64,000 nucleotides of DNA from Oscillospiraceae bacterium (GCA_017437095.1 JAFSBW010000026.1:1-64000); one strand, 5' to 3'; numbered from the stretch's first letter, positions 48,996 to 58,254 are shown. Numbers and translations: made by a program. The notes: generated by a model not told the origin, from the letters alone.

Positions 48996-50348
48996 ATGGA
49001 AGAACAGTTGATCCGCTTAGATGAAATCAACCCCTGCAATGTGCTGCGGGATCTGATTCGCAATGCTTGGGTGGTGGTGCTGGTGGTAGCCAGCCTGCTG
49101 CTGTGCGTGGATACCTACGAAAAGAACACCTTCCAGCCGGAATACGCCAGCGAGGCTACCTTTATGGTAAGCGCCAAGGGCAATTCCTCGGCCTACAGCA
49201 ATATGAGCCTTACCAGCACCATGGCAGAGACCTTCTCGGAGCTGTTTAAAAGCGGCCTGGTGCGCCAGCGTGTGGAGCAAAAGCTGGGGGCCCAGCTGGA
49301 TGGCGCTATCAGCACCCGCATTATTTCCAACACCAATCTAATGATCGTGCGGGTGGTGGCTTCCAGCCCGGAAAATGCCTTTTTGGGGTTGAAGACCCTC
49401 ATCGAGGTGTACCCGGAGATCTCTCAGGAGATCCTGCCCAATGCAGTTTTGGATGTGCTGAAAGAGCCCCGGGTGCCTACCAGCCCCGCGAATTATTTCA
49501 ATACCGGCCACTATAAGAAGATGGCCCTGGTTTTGGGCTTTGGCCTGAGCGTGGGCCTGATCTGCCTGCTGAGCATCCTGCGCGACACGGTGCAGACCCC
49601 TGCCGCCGCCAAGCGCAAGGTAGACAGCCGCCTGCTGGCGACATTGCGCCATGAACGCAAAAACAAAACCGTGCATTCTATGGCCAAAAAGAAAAACATT
49701 GCTCCCCTGGTAAGCAACCCCCTGGTAAGCAAAGCCTTCCGGGAAGAGCATCAAAGCCTTTGCTCTACTTTGGAGTACCATATGCGCAAGCATAACCAAA
49801 AGGTGCTGCTGATCTCCAGCGCCGGCGAAAACGAGGGCAAATCTACCGTAGCAGCCAATATTGCCCTGGGCCTTGCCGGGCGGGAGAAAAAGGTAGCCCT
49901 GCTGGATTGCGATTTCCGTAAGCCCGCGGTGCATAAGATCTTCCAGTCCCCCGGTGATGAAAATCACGATCTGGGCTACTACCTGAACCACGACGGCATA
50001 TCCGATGACCTGCTGATCTTCTTGCCCCGGTGGAATCTCCATGTGGCGGTAAACCGCAGCGGCTACAAGCATCCCCAGCGGCTGTTTACCTCCGGCAAGC
50101 TGAAAAGATATCTGGATAAGCTGCGCAAGGAGTTTGACTATATCGTGGTGGATACCCCGCCCATGACTGTAGCGGCGGATACGGAAGCCCTGGCTGCTTA
50201 TGTGGATGTTTCTATGCTGGTGGTCAGAGAGGACGGCATGAGCGTGCGGGATGTTAACGACTGTCTGGACGCGCTGTACCGCATGTCCCCGGATGTGGCA
50301 GGCTACTGCCTGAACAACTGCAAAAAGCTGGAAAACCTTATTAACTGA
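48996..50348 (+). CDS. Wzz/BY-kinase with intact Walker A, no Tyr tail
   Basis: 450 aa. Chain-length module with two membrane helices (about 25-42 and 175-195), then a kinase domain with SSAGENEGKSTVAAN (Lys282), Walker A' VALLDCDFRKP and Walker B YIVVDTPPM. It ends NNCKKLENLIN, so the C-terminal Tyr cluster of classical BY-kinases is missing. With the Tyr-tailed but Walker-A-less protein at 45913 it probably forms a mixed complex in which this one phosphorylates the other (inference). Confidence 0.9.
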   Translation: MEEQLIRLDEINPCNVLRDLIRNAWVVVLVVASLLLCVDTYEKNTFQPEYASEATFMVSAKGNSSAYSNMSLTSTMAETFSELFKSGLVRQRVEQKLGAQLDGAISTRIISNTNLMIVRVVASSPENAFLGLKTLIEVYPEISQEILPNAVLDVLKEPRVPTSPANYFNTGHYKKMALVLGFGLSVGLICLLSILRDTVQTPAAAKRKVDSRLLATLRHERKNKTVHSMAKKKNIAPLVSNPLVSKAFREEHQSLCSTLEYHMRKHNQKVLLISSAGENEGKSTVAANIALGLAGREKKVALLDCDFRKPAVHKIFQSPGDENHDLGYYLNHDGISDDLLIFLPRWNLHVAVNRSGYKHPQRLFTSGKLKRYLDKLRKEFDYIVVDTPPMTVAADTEALAAYVDVSMLVVREDGMSVRDVNDCLDALYRMSPDVAGYCLNNCKKLENLIN

Positions 50349-50448
50349 GCGCTGCCGGGCAGCAGCTGTGCGTGATACTATTATATAATGTATAATAATG
50401 TATATCCAAGCGCTGCCCTCGCTATTTTCTCTTTCAGGAGCGATCGCT

Positions 50449-51285
50449 ATGCAAACCAAGGTAATCGACCTTTATGAGTATTTTGCCCAGAGCGCGCCGG
50501 AAGGCGCCGTCGGGCGGCTTAGCTGCTATTTTACCCATACCCCCGCCCAGGTAAGCCAAACCCGGCGCAAAAGCGGCGTTTTGGTGCTGCCCGGCGGCGG
50601 CTACCACCACACCTCCCACCGGGAGCATGAAAGCGTGGCCCTGAAGCTGCTGGCAGCGGGCTATCAGGCCTTTGTGCTGGAGTATTCCGTAGCGCCCCTG
50701 CGCTATCCCGTAGCTTTGCGGGAAGCCGCCATGGCCATGCGCTATATCCGGGAAAATGCCGATGCCTACGGCCTTACCGGCCGGGTAGCTGCTATGGGCT
50801 TTTCCGCCGGCGGCCATCTTTGCGGAACATTGGCTACTCTCTTTGACGCCCCCGAGGTCGCGGACATCGCTCCAGAGCATATCCTGCGGCCGGATGTGCT
50901 GGGGCTTTGCTACCCGGTGGTCGTTTCCCACGGCCGCACCCACAGCGGCAGCTTCGACAATCTCTGCGGCCAGGATACCGCCCTGCGGGAGCGCCTGAGC
51001 CTGGATAAGCTTGTGCGCCCGGATATGCCCCCCGCCTTTATCTGGCATACCCGCAGCGATGAAAGCGTGCCCTGCCGCAACAGCCTGCTGCTTGCCCAGG
51101 CGCTGGAGGAGCAGGGGGTGGATTTCAGCCTGCGCATCTACCGCAAAGGCAGCCACGGACTGTCTACCGCGGATCTGCTTTCCTACACCCCGGATACCCT
51201 GCCCCAAATCAGCCCGGATGTGCCCGGCTGGATGGATTCCATGGTGCAGTTTTTCCAGGAGCAGGGCGTTGGGATCATGGATTGA
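50449..51285 (+). CDS. Alpha/beta hydrolase, carbohydrate esterase-like
   Basis: 278 aa from the ATG at 50449 (CAGGAG eight bases upstream); an ATG at 50398 has no ribosome site. BD-FAE/acetyl-xylan-esterase-like fold with oxyanion LPGGGYHHTSHRE, nucleophile Ser in MGFSAGGHLCG, Asp in HTRSDESVP and His in GSHGL. No signal peptide, so it acts in the cytoplasm. Substrate probably an acetylated or feruloylated oligosaccharide. It closes the exopolysaccharide region and precedes the pectin locus, and could belong to either. TATAAT-like repeats at 50384 and 50391 lack a good -35. Confidence 0.85.
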   Translation: MQTKVIDLYEYFAQSAPEGAVGRLSCYFTHTPAQVSQTRRKSGVLVLPGGGYHHTSHREHESVALKLLAAGYQAFVLEYSVAPLRYPVALREAAMAMRYIRENADAYGLTGRVAAMGFSAGGHLCGTLATLFDAPEVADIAPEHILRPDVLGLCYPVVVSHGRTHSGSFDNLCGQDTALRERLSLDKLVRPDMPPAFIWHTRSDESVPCRNSLLLAQALEEQGVDFSLRIYRKGSHGLSTADLLSYTPDTLPQISPDVPGWMDSMVQFFQEQGVGIMD

Positions 51286-51370
51286 CCCCTGCAAAAGAAG
51301 ATATTTCCGTTTTGCGGTTTTTTGAACGGATTTTTAAAAAAATTTTTTCTTTTCCCAAAACAATATTCAA

Positions 51371-51405
51371 AACTCCCGCCTAAATTCCAAAGGGCGGGAG
51401 TTTTT
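51371..51405 (+). terminator. Intrinsic terminator after the esterase gene
   Basis: Stem AACTCCCGCC/GGCGGGAGTT with a 12-base loop, then TTTTT. It separates the esterase from kduI. Confidence 0.85.
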
Positions 51406-51493
51406 CCAACATTTTTACGGCTTTTCGAAAAAAATACTTTAAAAAAGTCCCCATTTGTAACCTTTGTATGAATAAGCTGTGTCGAAAATGTTA

Positions 51494-51522
51494 TTGACAT
51501 TTATTGACCCTGCCGCTATAAT
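51494..51522 (+). promoter_or_regulatory. Consensus promoter of kduI
   Basis: TTGACA (51494-51499), 17 bases, TATAAT (51517-51522): perfect hexamers. The leader is about 87 bases. Confidence 0.92.
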
Positions 51523-51615
51523 CAAAGTGTATTGTTTACTATTACTGGGATTGCCCTCTAAAACAGAGTTTTTTTGGGGCAGTCCTGCCAATTTTTAAGA
51601 GGGAGCGTGGCCCAT

Positions 51616-52452
51616 ATGAAATTCGATGTTCGTTACGCCAACCATCCTGACGATTCCAAGCGCTATGATACTGCGGAGCTTCGTCGCCACTACCACATTT
51701 CCGGCATTTTCGAGCCGGACAGCATTAACCTGACCTATTCCCATCAGGACCGTATCATCGCCGGCGGCGTGATGCCTGTGGAAGGGGATCTGGTGCTGGA
51801 AAGCTGCAAGGAGCTGGCCGCTCCCTATTTCCTGGCTCGCCGTGAGCTGGGCGCTATCAACATCGGCGGCGCCGGTGTGATGATCCTCGATGGCGTAGAG
51901 TATCCCGTAGGCCATAAAGACGGCATCTATGTCGGCATGGGCACCAAGGAGCTGATCTTCCGCTCCGTAGACAAGGCTAACCCCGCCAAGTTCTATATCA
52001 ATTCCTGCCCCGCCCACAAGACCTATCCCACCGTGTCCATCCCCATGGACAAGGCCCGCTATAACCATCTGGGCGCTCAGGAAACCGTTAACGAGCGCAT
52101 CCTGCGCCAGTATGTGCATCCTGCCGTATGCCAGAGCTGCCAGCTCTCCATGGGCATGACCGCTCTGCTGCCCGGCAACGTGTGGAACACCATGCCCAGC
52201 CATACCCATGAGCGCCGCATGGAAGTATACATGTACTTTGAGGTCCGTGAGGATCAGGCTGTGTTCCATATGATGGGCCAGGGCCAGGAGACCCGCCACA
52301 TCGTTATGCACAACGAAGAGGCCGTTATCAGCCCCAGCTGGTCCATCCATTCCGGCGTTGGCACCGCTAACTACACCTTCATCTGGGGTATGTGCGGCGA
52401 AAACCAGGATTTCGACGATATGGACGGCATCCCCACCCAGAACCTGCTGTAA
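51616..52452 (+). CDS. kduI: 5-dehydro-4-deoxy-D-glucuronate isomerase
   Basis: 278 aa from the ATG at 51616 (GAGGGAG upstream). It isomerises 5-keto-4-deoxyuronate from unsaturated galacturonate to 2,5-diketo-3-deoxygluconate in pectin breakdown. Cupin fold with zinc ligands in MPSHTHERRMEVYMYF. N-terminus KFDVRYANHPDD and C-terminal FIWGMCGENQDFDDMD are typical. Highly expressed codon use. kduD and the KDG kinase/aldolase genes are not in the window. Confidence 0.97.
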   Translation: MKFDVRYANHPDDSKRYDTAELRRHYHISGIFEPDSINLTYSHQDRIIAGGVMPVEGDLVLESCKELAAPYFLARRELGAINIGGAGVMILDGVEYPVGHKDGIYVGMGTKELIFRSVDKANPAKFYINSCPAHKTYPTVSIPMDKARYNHLGAQETVNERILRQYVHPAVCQSCQLSMGMTALLPGNVWNTMPSHTHERRMEVYMYFEVREDQAVFHMMGQGQETRHIVMHNEEAVISPSWSIHSGVGTANYTFIWGMCGENQDFDDMDGIPTQNLL

Positions 52453-52459
52453 AAAAATA

Positions 52460-52483
52460 AGGAGCGGCTTGCACCGCTCCTTC
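52460..52483. terminator. Bidirectional terminator between kduI and pectinesterase
   Basis: Stem AAGGAGCGG/CCGCTCCTT with a six-base loop. On the minus strand it is followed by a T-rich run (TTATTTTTTT); on the plus strand the tail is weak. Confidence 0.75.
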
Positions 52484-52490
52484 TAATAGC

Positions 52491-53357
52491 TTATTTTCGG
52501 TTGATCCAGGCCACCCGGCCGCTTACCTCGGGGCTTTCAAAAAACCTTGCGGTCTTGTCCCGTTCAGTGCCCTGCCACTTGTCGAAGCCCAGGGGGCTGA
52601 TATGGTCGCCGTAGATGCAGTTTTCAAAGCTGCAAAGGCCGGCGTCCCGCCAGGGTCTTGCCAGGTAGATGCTTCCGGCTGCTACCCCATCTTCGCAGGT
52701 GAAGCGGCAATTGCGGAATACATAGCCTTCGCTCTGGTCTTCCCCGTGAGCCGGGGCGGCTACGTAGCCCAGGCCTCTGGCATCGTTCAGGCTTCGCAGC
52801 TCGCAGCTGTCAAACAGAGTGCTGCCGCAGCCGAAGATAAAATCCACCGTTCCTTCTATGAGGCAGTTTTTAAATACCTGCTTCATATTCCCGCCCCGGC
52901 GCAGGCAGTCCGGCAGAAAGCCGGTGTAGCGCTCGATCAGGTCCTCAGGCAGAGGCCCGGCAAACAGAGTATCCTGGGTGGAGCTCAGGCGGCAGTTTTC
53001 CATAAGAAAATCCCCGCCTACTACGCTCAGAGCTACCTCCTGGCCCTTGATCTCAGGGCTCAGCGCGTCGTTTGCGATGGTCAGATCCCGAATGGTTACC
53101 CCATCGGCGGCTACAGCCAGCGTATAGGTGCGGAAGGTGATCAGCTTAAAGCCGCTGCTGTCGGTTTTTCTTGCATAATCATTCCAAACAAACACGGTTT
53201 TATTCATTCCGGAGCCGATCAAATTCAGCCCCGGGGTGCAGATTACGGCCTTCTGCCGGTAGATTCCGGGGGCAAAAACCAGTGTGTCGCCGGGCTCAGC
53301 CTGGTCAAAAACCGTCTGCAGCCGGTCGTCTGGGGTTATGTGCATGGTTTTGGGCAT
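52491..53357 (-). CDS. Pectin methylesterase (CE8), cytoplasmic
   Basis: 288 aa from the ATG at 53357 after AAGGAG. Right-handed beta-helix esterase that removes methyl esters from galacturonans. Catalytic motifs visible: SSTQDTLFAG, GTVDFIFGCG with the catalytic Asp, and LARPWRDAG. There is no signal peptide, so it acts on imported methylated oligogalacturonides. It is divergent from the transport operon, with overlapping promoters in the gap. Confidence 0.94.
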   Translation of the reverse strand: MPKTMHITPDDRLQTVFDQAEPGDTLVFAPGIYRQKAVICTPGLNLIGSGMNKTVFVWNDYARKTDSSGFKLITFRTYTLAVAADGVTIRDLTIANDALSPEIKGQEVALSVVGGDFLMENCRLSSTQDTLFAGPLPEDLIERYTGFLPDCLRRGGNMKQVFKNCLIEGTVDFIFGCGSTLFDSCELRSLNDARGLGYVAAPAHGEDQSEGYVFRNCRFTCEDGVAAGSIYLARPWRDAGLCSFENCIYGDHISPLGFDKWQGTERDKTARFFESPEVSGRVAWINRK

Positions 53358-53391
53358 AATTTTTCTCCTTCTTTTGTAAATTTGTGCCAAT

Positions 53392-53421
53392 ATAATAGCA
53401 TGAAGACCTAGACAAAATCAA
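53392..53421 (-). promoter_or_regulatory. Promoter of pectinesterase (overlaps the divergent one)
   Basis: On the minus strand TTGATT (53416-53421), 18 bases, TATTAT (53392-53397). Its -35 region overlaps the -35 of the plus-strand promoter, so one bound regulator could affect both. Confidence 0.5.
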
Positions 53422-53437
53422 GTTTTTGCTGTATAAT
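53409..53437 (+). promoter_or_regulatory. Promoter of the oligogalacturonide transport operon
   Basis: TAGACA (53409-53414), 17 bases, TATAAT (53432-53437), followed at once by AAGGATTCATT and the ATG, so the leader is very short. Confidence 0.65.
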
Positions 53438-53452
53438 TTATAAGGATTCATT

Positions 53453-54040
53453 ATGAAGCGTCAAATCTCCTTTGCCCAGTATCGGGCTATCGACCTGGCG
53501 ATGCTCACTTTTCTTATGCTTCTTGCGGAAGCGGGCATCAACATCGCCAGAGCTACCGCCTATTCCGGCCAGCTCATGAAGGCATCCCCCGTGGGCGCCA
53601 TCGTAGCCCTGGTTATGATGCGGTGGGGCCCCTGGGCAGCGATCCCCGCTGTTTTGGGCGGTCTGGTGTACGCGGCGTTCCACGCTACCGTGCCCCAAAC
53701 CTACATAATCTACGGCGCAGGCAATCTGCTGGTTTTGGCAGTCCTGCTTTACTTTAAAGTTTTCCCTAAGGAGCAAGTCCGGGGAAGCGTGCTGAACTCT
53801 ATCGCCTATGCGGTGATCGTTCAGCTGTCTATGCAACTGGGCCGGGCGCTGGTAGCGCTGGTGCTTGGGTTCTCGGTTGAAGTTTGTGCTAGCTTTATTA
53901 CGGCAGATGCCCTTTCTGTGCTGCTTACGGTAGTCGCGGTTTGGATCGTCCGCCGAGTAGAGGGTCTTTTCGAAGACCAAAAATCATACCTGCTCCGCAT
54001 CCAGCAGGAGCGCCAAGTTGAAGGGAGAGAACAGTTTTGA
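53453..54040 (+). CDS. Membrane protein resembling an ECF S component
   Basis: 195 aa with about five or six membrane helices and a basic C-terminal tail. The pattern ARATAYSGQLMKASPVGAIVALVMMRWG is like substrate-specific membrane components of ECF transporters, and the length fits. It overlaps the permease gene by four bases, so it is co-expressed with the sugar importer. No ECF ATPases or T component lie nearby. Role in sugar uptake unknown. Confidence 0.72.
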   Translation: MKRQISFAQYRAIDLAMLTFLMLLAEAGINIARATAYSGQLMKASPVGAIVALVMMRWGPWAAIPAVLGGLVYAAFHATVPQTYIIYGAGNLLVLAVLLYFKVFPKEQVRGSVLNSIAYAVIVQLSMQLGRALVALVLGFSVEVCASFITADALSVLLTVVAVWIVRRVEGLFEDQKSYLLRIQQERQVEGREQF

Positions 54041-55107
54041 AAAAAACGATGGCTGGGGATTTCCTCATTTATGACAAATCCTCAAACACCTACCGCGCCG
54101 ATCCCGAGCAGATCGTTCGCGATGATGTGGAAAAGCACTACTGGTTAAATGTGGTGCGCTCTATTCTAAAGGACTGGCGCCTGTATCTGATGCTCATTCC
54201 GATGATCCTGGTGTTCCTGTTCTGGCGTTACTTCCCCATGTATGAGCTGCTGGCCAGCTTCAAGAGTACTGCCAATATGCAGACTCCTGTTTCTGAGCGT
54301 GAGTTCATCGGCTTCTCCGCGTTTACGAAGATCATTGCCGGCGATATGGCGCCCCGCTTCTGGAGAGCTCTGCGTAACACCTTCCTGCTGAGCTTCTACG
54401 GTCTGTGCTTCGGCTTCCCCATGCCCATTATCCTGGCCCTGTTCTTCAACGAGATCAAGTCCAACTTCCTGCGCTCCATCTACCAGGTGCTTACCTACCT
54501 GCCCAAGTTCGTTTCCACCGTTATCATGACCTCTATCGTTACCATGCTTCTGAAGCAGGGCGGCCTGACTTTCGATGATGGTATCCTGGTCAAGGCGTTG
54601 CATAGCATGGGAGTTATAGGTAAGGAAGCGGTAGAGACAGGTATGCTCCGCAATCCCGATTTCTTCCGTTCCATCTACCAGATCTCCGGCATCTGGGAAG
54701 GCGCCGGCTATGACAGCATCGTTTACTTCGCTGCTATCATCGCCATCTCTCCCACCAGCTATGAAGCTGCCCAGATCGACGGCGCCGGTAAGATGGCTCA
54801 GATGCGCTATGTTGTCATTCCCAGCATCCTGTCCACTCTGGTCATCATGCTGATCACCCGTATCGGTTCTCTGCTGCAGATCGGCTACGAAAAGGTCATC
54901 CTGCTGTCCCACGAGACTACCAAGTCCACTGCCGAAGTGGTTTCCACCATGGCTTATGAGCTTGGCGGCATGGGCGGCGAAGGCAGCGGCGCCAGCGTGC
55001 CCGGCATCGCTATGGCGGCTGAAATGATGAACAACGTCGTCGGTATGCTGCTGGTTATCGGTGCTAACACCATTGCCAAGAAGGCATCCAATGTATCTCT
55101 GTACTAA
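54037..55107 (+). CDS. Sugar ABC transporter permease (LplB-like)
   Basis: 356 aa from a TTG at 54037 (GGGAGAG upstream). Binding-protein-dependent permease with an EAA loop SYEAAQIDGAGKMAQMRYVV and about six helices. An N-terminal extension of about 45 cytoplasmic residues makes it longer than usual LplB (about 310). It pairs with the YtcP-like permease downstream and the lipoprotein. This type of importer carries oligogalacturonides or complex polysaccharide fragments in Firmicutes. Confidence 0.93.
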   Translation: MKKTMAGDFLIYDKSSNTYRADPEQIVRDDVEKHYWLNVVRSILKDWRLYLMLIPMILVFLFWRYFPMYELLASFKSTANMQTPVSEREFIGFSAFTKIIAGDMAPRFWRALRNTFLLSFYGLCFGFPMPIILALFFNEIKSNFLRSIYQVLTYLPKFVSTVIMTSIVTMLLKQGGLTFDDGILVKALHSMGVIGKEAVETGMLRNPDFFRSIYQISGIWEGAGYDSIVYFAAIIAISPTSYEAAQIDGAGKMAQMRYVVIPSILSTLVIMLITRIGSLLQIGYEKVILLSHETTKSTAEVVSTMAYELGGMGGEGSGASVPGIAMAAEMMNNVVGMLLVIGANTIAKKASNVSLY

Positions 55108-55119
55108 GGGGGTAATAGC

Positions 55120-56028
55120 ATGAAAAGAAAGCTTGAAATTTCTGAGCTGATTTTTAAGATCATCAGCTACACCTTCCTTACTATTTTCGCGCTGCTGTGT
55201 CTGTATCCCTTCATCTATGTTATCTCCGCAGCTCTGTCCTCCTACGATGCCATTACCTACTCCCGTGTAGTTCTGTGGCCCACCGACAATGGCAAGGATG
55301 TTGTGTTCATTACCGAGGCCTTTAAAGAAATGTTCACCAATGACCAGTTCTGGACCTCCTACACCAACACCCTCTTCCTTACCATTTACGGTACCGTATT
55401 CTCCCTGCTGGTTGCTATCCTGGGCGCCTACGCCCTGAGCAAGAAGCGCCTGCTGTTCCGCCGCTTCTTCAATTTCTTCCTGGTGTTTACTATGTGGTTC
55501 TCCGCAGGTCTGGTTCCCCAGTACCAGAACTACATCAAGACCGGCCATGTATTTGCCAAGATGGGCATTACCGATGAAAAGTGGCTCATCGTTATCGCCA
55601 TGGGTATGGCGGCCATGAACATCATCCTGCTGCGTAACGCTTTCGAAGGCGTTCCCTCCGATATTGAAGAGGCTGCCATCGTGGACGGCGCTACCGAGTT
55701 CCAGGTGCTTACCAAGGTGTTCATCCCCATGAGCAAGTCCACCATCGCTACCGTTACCCTGTTCTTCGCTATCTCCCGTTGGAACGGCTATTTCTGGGCC
55801 AACCAGATGATCTCCAAGGAGTACTCCAAGCCCCTGCAGGTGTTCATCAAGAACAAGGTTGCCGAGTATACCGACCCGGACTTCCTGTCCTTCTGGACCG
55901 AGTCCTACCACCCCGATTCCGTTGTTTACGCCCTGATCGTCTGCTCCATCATCCCCATCCTTGTCATCTACCCCTTCATCCAGAAGTACTTTGCTAAGGG
56001 TACCAATGTAGGCGGCGTTAAGGAGTAA
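55120..56028 (+). CDS. Sugar ABC transporter permease (YtcP-like)
   Basis: 302 aa with about six helices and the EAA loop DIEEAAIVDGATEFQVLTKV. N-terminal ELIFKIISYTFLTIFALLCLYPFIY (shortened) and C-terminal YPFIQKYFAKGTNVGGVKE are typical of the YtcP/LplC partner. AAGGGGG precedes the ATG. Twelve bases separate it from LplB. No ATPase is adjacent; the MsmX-like genes downstream can energise it. Confidence 0.94.
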   Translation: MKRKLEISELIFKIISYTFLTIFALLCLYPFIYVISAALSSYDAITYSRVVLWPTDNGKDVVFITEAFKEMFTNDQFWTSYTNTLFLTIYGTVFSLLVAILGAYALSKKRLLFRRFFNFFLVFTMWFSAGLVPQYQNYIKTGHVFAKMGITDEKWLIVIAMGMAAMNIILLRNAFEGVPSDIEEAAIVDGATEFQVLTKVFIPMSKSTIATVTLFFAISRWNGYFWANQMISKEYSKPLQVFIKNKVAEYTDPDFLSFWTESYHPDSVVYALIVCSIIPILVIYPFIQKYFAKGTNVGGVKE

Positions 56029-56100
56029 TTCTTCCCGTATAATTTCCGGCCAACCGGATCTTATAAAAATCTTATTCTTAGGAAAAGGAGAAACACACAC

Positions 56101-58254
56101 ATGAAAAAGCTCATCTGTGTGCTGCTGGTTCTGGTCCTTGCTCTGTCCTGCTTCGCAGGCTGCAAGGAGGAGCCCGCAGCAAAGCCTGTCGAGACGACTC
56201 CCGCTCCCGACACCACCCCCGCAGACACCACTCCCGAAGTGACCGAGCCTGAAGGCCTGGAGTATGCTGAAGGCACTACTCTGCGCATGGCTACCGGTTA
56301 CAACAATGCCAAGACTGGCCTGTGGTTCGACGCTGACACTGCTAAGGACGGCATCACCCTGTCCGACGGTGTTACCTACCACACCGGCGACCTGAAGCCC
56401 ACTTGGGTTGAGGTCGAGAAGCTGCTCGGCATTAAGCTGACCAACCAGTACCAGGGCAACTCCGCTACCAACGAGTTCAAGTACTGGCAGGACCGCCTGA
56501 ACGAAGTTGACGTTGTTTCCGTAAACCTGAACGCTGCTAACGAAGCTGGCGTTGACGGCAAGCTGGTCAACATCGCTGAGCATCTGGACAAGATGCCCAA
56601 CTTCAAGGCTTACCTGGAGGCTAACCCCATCGTTCGCCTGTCCATCACTGGCGACACTGCTACCGGCGCTATCTATGTAGCTCCCTACTTCGACGGTGTT
56701 AACGACATCGAGCGTATGCCCCTGATGCGTACCGACTGGGTTGAGAAGCTGCTCAACGGCGAAGGCGAGTTCACCGCTACCGCTTCCGACAAGCTGGCTG
56801 CTGCTGTTTACACCCCCTACATGCCCACCTCCGGCAAGGTTGCTGTTGATGTTGTAGAGGCTGACGGCAAGACTGTTAAGACCATCAACAAGGACTACGA
56901 CGCTGCTGGCAACATCGTTGCTAAGATGAACGAGGCCCTGGCTGCTGGCGAAGTTGACGGCGTTGCTGCTGTTAACATGCTCCGTACCTACATCGACACC
57001 GCTTACGCTGGCTACTACGGCACCAACCGTGCTGACCTGTTCATTGGCCAGAACGCTGCTTGGGACGCTGACGAGCTGGTTGCTCTGCTGCGTTGCGTAG
57101 TTGCTAACTCCGCTACTCTGAATGCTGACGGCCAGAAGGTTCAGGGCATCTTCTCTCGTGAAGACTCCAACAACCAGCGCCGTGTTGACATGTACCGCTT
57201 CGCTGGCCACCTGTTCGGCGTTCGTGGTCTGGAATCCCGCAACAACTGGATCTACGTTGATACCGACGGTAAGGTTCACGATGCTCGTCAGGAAGTTTCC
57301 ACCTACGAGGCTATGGAGCGTATGTACGCCATGACTCAGGAAGGCCTGATCTCCTCCACCTTCGTACAGTCCCTGGGCGAGAAGACCGAGACCATGCTGG
57401 CTAACGACATCGGCTTCATGCACTACGACTACAACCAGACTCAGACCATCTACAACGACACCAAGCTGCAGGAAGGCGAGTGCTACCGCGCTGTTATGGT
57501 TCCCGTTGCTCGTTGGTACGACGGCACCAATGCCGATGGCGTTTACATGCGCTTTACTGAGTCCTGGCGTTCCGTTAAGACCGACGCTTGGGCTATCTCC
57601 GTTGCCGGTGTTGCTGGCGATGAGAACAAGCTGAACGCTGCTCTGGCTATCTTCGACTTCGCTTACTCTCCCGAGGGCCAGATCCTGATGTCCTACGGTC
57701 CTGAGGCTTTCCGCTCCACCGAGACCTTCCTGTTCAACGGTGCTGAGATGCCCAAGATCTCCGAAGGCTGCTACAACGACCTGATGACTCTGACCAAGGG
57801 CAACTACACCAACTTTGCTCGTCAGTACCTGGGCTCCACTCTGGCATTTGCTAAGAGCCAGGCCTTCGAGTTCCAGTGCACCAACGCTGCTGGTCAGCTG
57901 GGCGCTGGCTACATCTCCAACGCTATTGCTGCTGGCACCATCAAGCACCCCGAGCTGGGCCTGCCCGAGAACATGTGGTATGCTTCCATGCCCACCGAGC
58001 TCGGCCACACTGATGATGAGTCCACCAACATCAGCGACCTGACTTCTCTGGGTAACGAGAACTTCGGTACCGCTAAGAACCAGGGCAACATCTTTGTTGA
58101 TCAGATCTGCAAGGGCTACTCCATCGACGGCGTTACCGATGCAGCTTCCGCTGCCAACATGGTTGCTAACAACTGGGGCGGCAAGGTATTCCTGATGCTG
58201 AAGCAGGCTGCTTTCGACCGTCAGGTTGCTTACTACAACGAACTGGTTAAGTAA
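56101..58254 (+). CDS. Sugar-binding lipoprotein, large
   Basis: 717 aa. A lipoprotein signal ends in LSCFAGC; a Thr/Pro stalk rich in TTPADTTP leads to a two-lobe binding protein, larger than the common 500-560 aa. It captures oligosaccharide for the LplB/YtcP permeases. Codon use is extreme, with GCT and GTT favoured over the GCC/GTG of most neighbours, as in very highly expressed genes. AAAAGGAG precedes the ATG. The complement of this stretch is also open, an effect of codon bias. Confidence 0.92.
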   Translation: MKKLICVLLVLVLALSCFAGCKEEPAAKPVETTPAPDTTPADTTPEVTEPEGLEYAEGTTLRMATGYNNAKTGLWFDADTAKDGITLSDGVTYHTGDLKPTWVEVEKLLGIKLTNQYQGNSATNEFKYWQDRLNEVDVVSVNLNAANEAGVDGKLVNIAEHLDKMPNFKAYLEANPIVRLSITGDTATGAIYVAPYFDGVNDIERMPLMRTDWVEKLLNGEGEFTATASDKLAAAVYTPYMPTSGKVAVDVVEADGKTVKTINKDYDAAGNIVAKMNEALAAGEVDGVAAVNMLRTYIDTAYAGYYGTNRADLFIGQNAAWDADELVALLRCVVANSATLNADGQKVQGIFSREDSNNQRRVDMYRFAGHLFGVRGLESRNNWIYVDTDGKVHDARQEVSTYEAMERMYAMTQEGLISSTFVQSLGEKTETMLANDIGFMHYDYNQTQTIYNDTKLQEGECYRAVMVPVARWYDGTNADGVYMRFTESWRSVKTDAWAISVAGVAGDENKLNAALAIFDFAYSPEGQILMSYGPEAFRSTETFLFNGAEMPKISEGCYNDLMTLTKGNYTNFARQYLGSTLAFAKSQAFEFQCTNAAGQLGAGYISNAIAAGTIKHPELGLPENMWYASMPTELGHTDDESTNISDLTSLGNENFGTAKNQGNIFVDQICKGYSIDGVTDAASAANMVANNWGGKVFLMLKQAAFDRQVAYYNELVK

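Noticed and set aside
51286..51370. A-rich stretch after the esterase as a separate small gene
   Set aside because: No start with ribosome site and no reading frame of useful length; it leads into the terminator.
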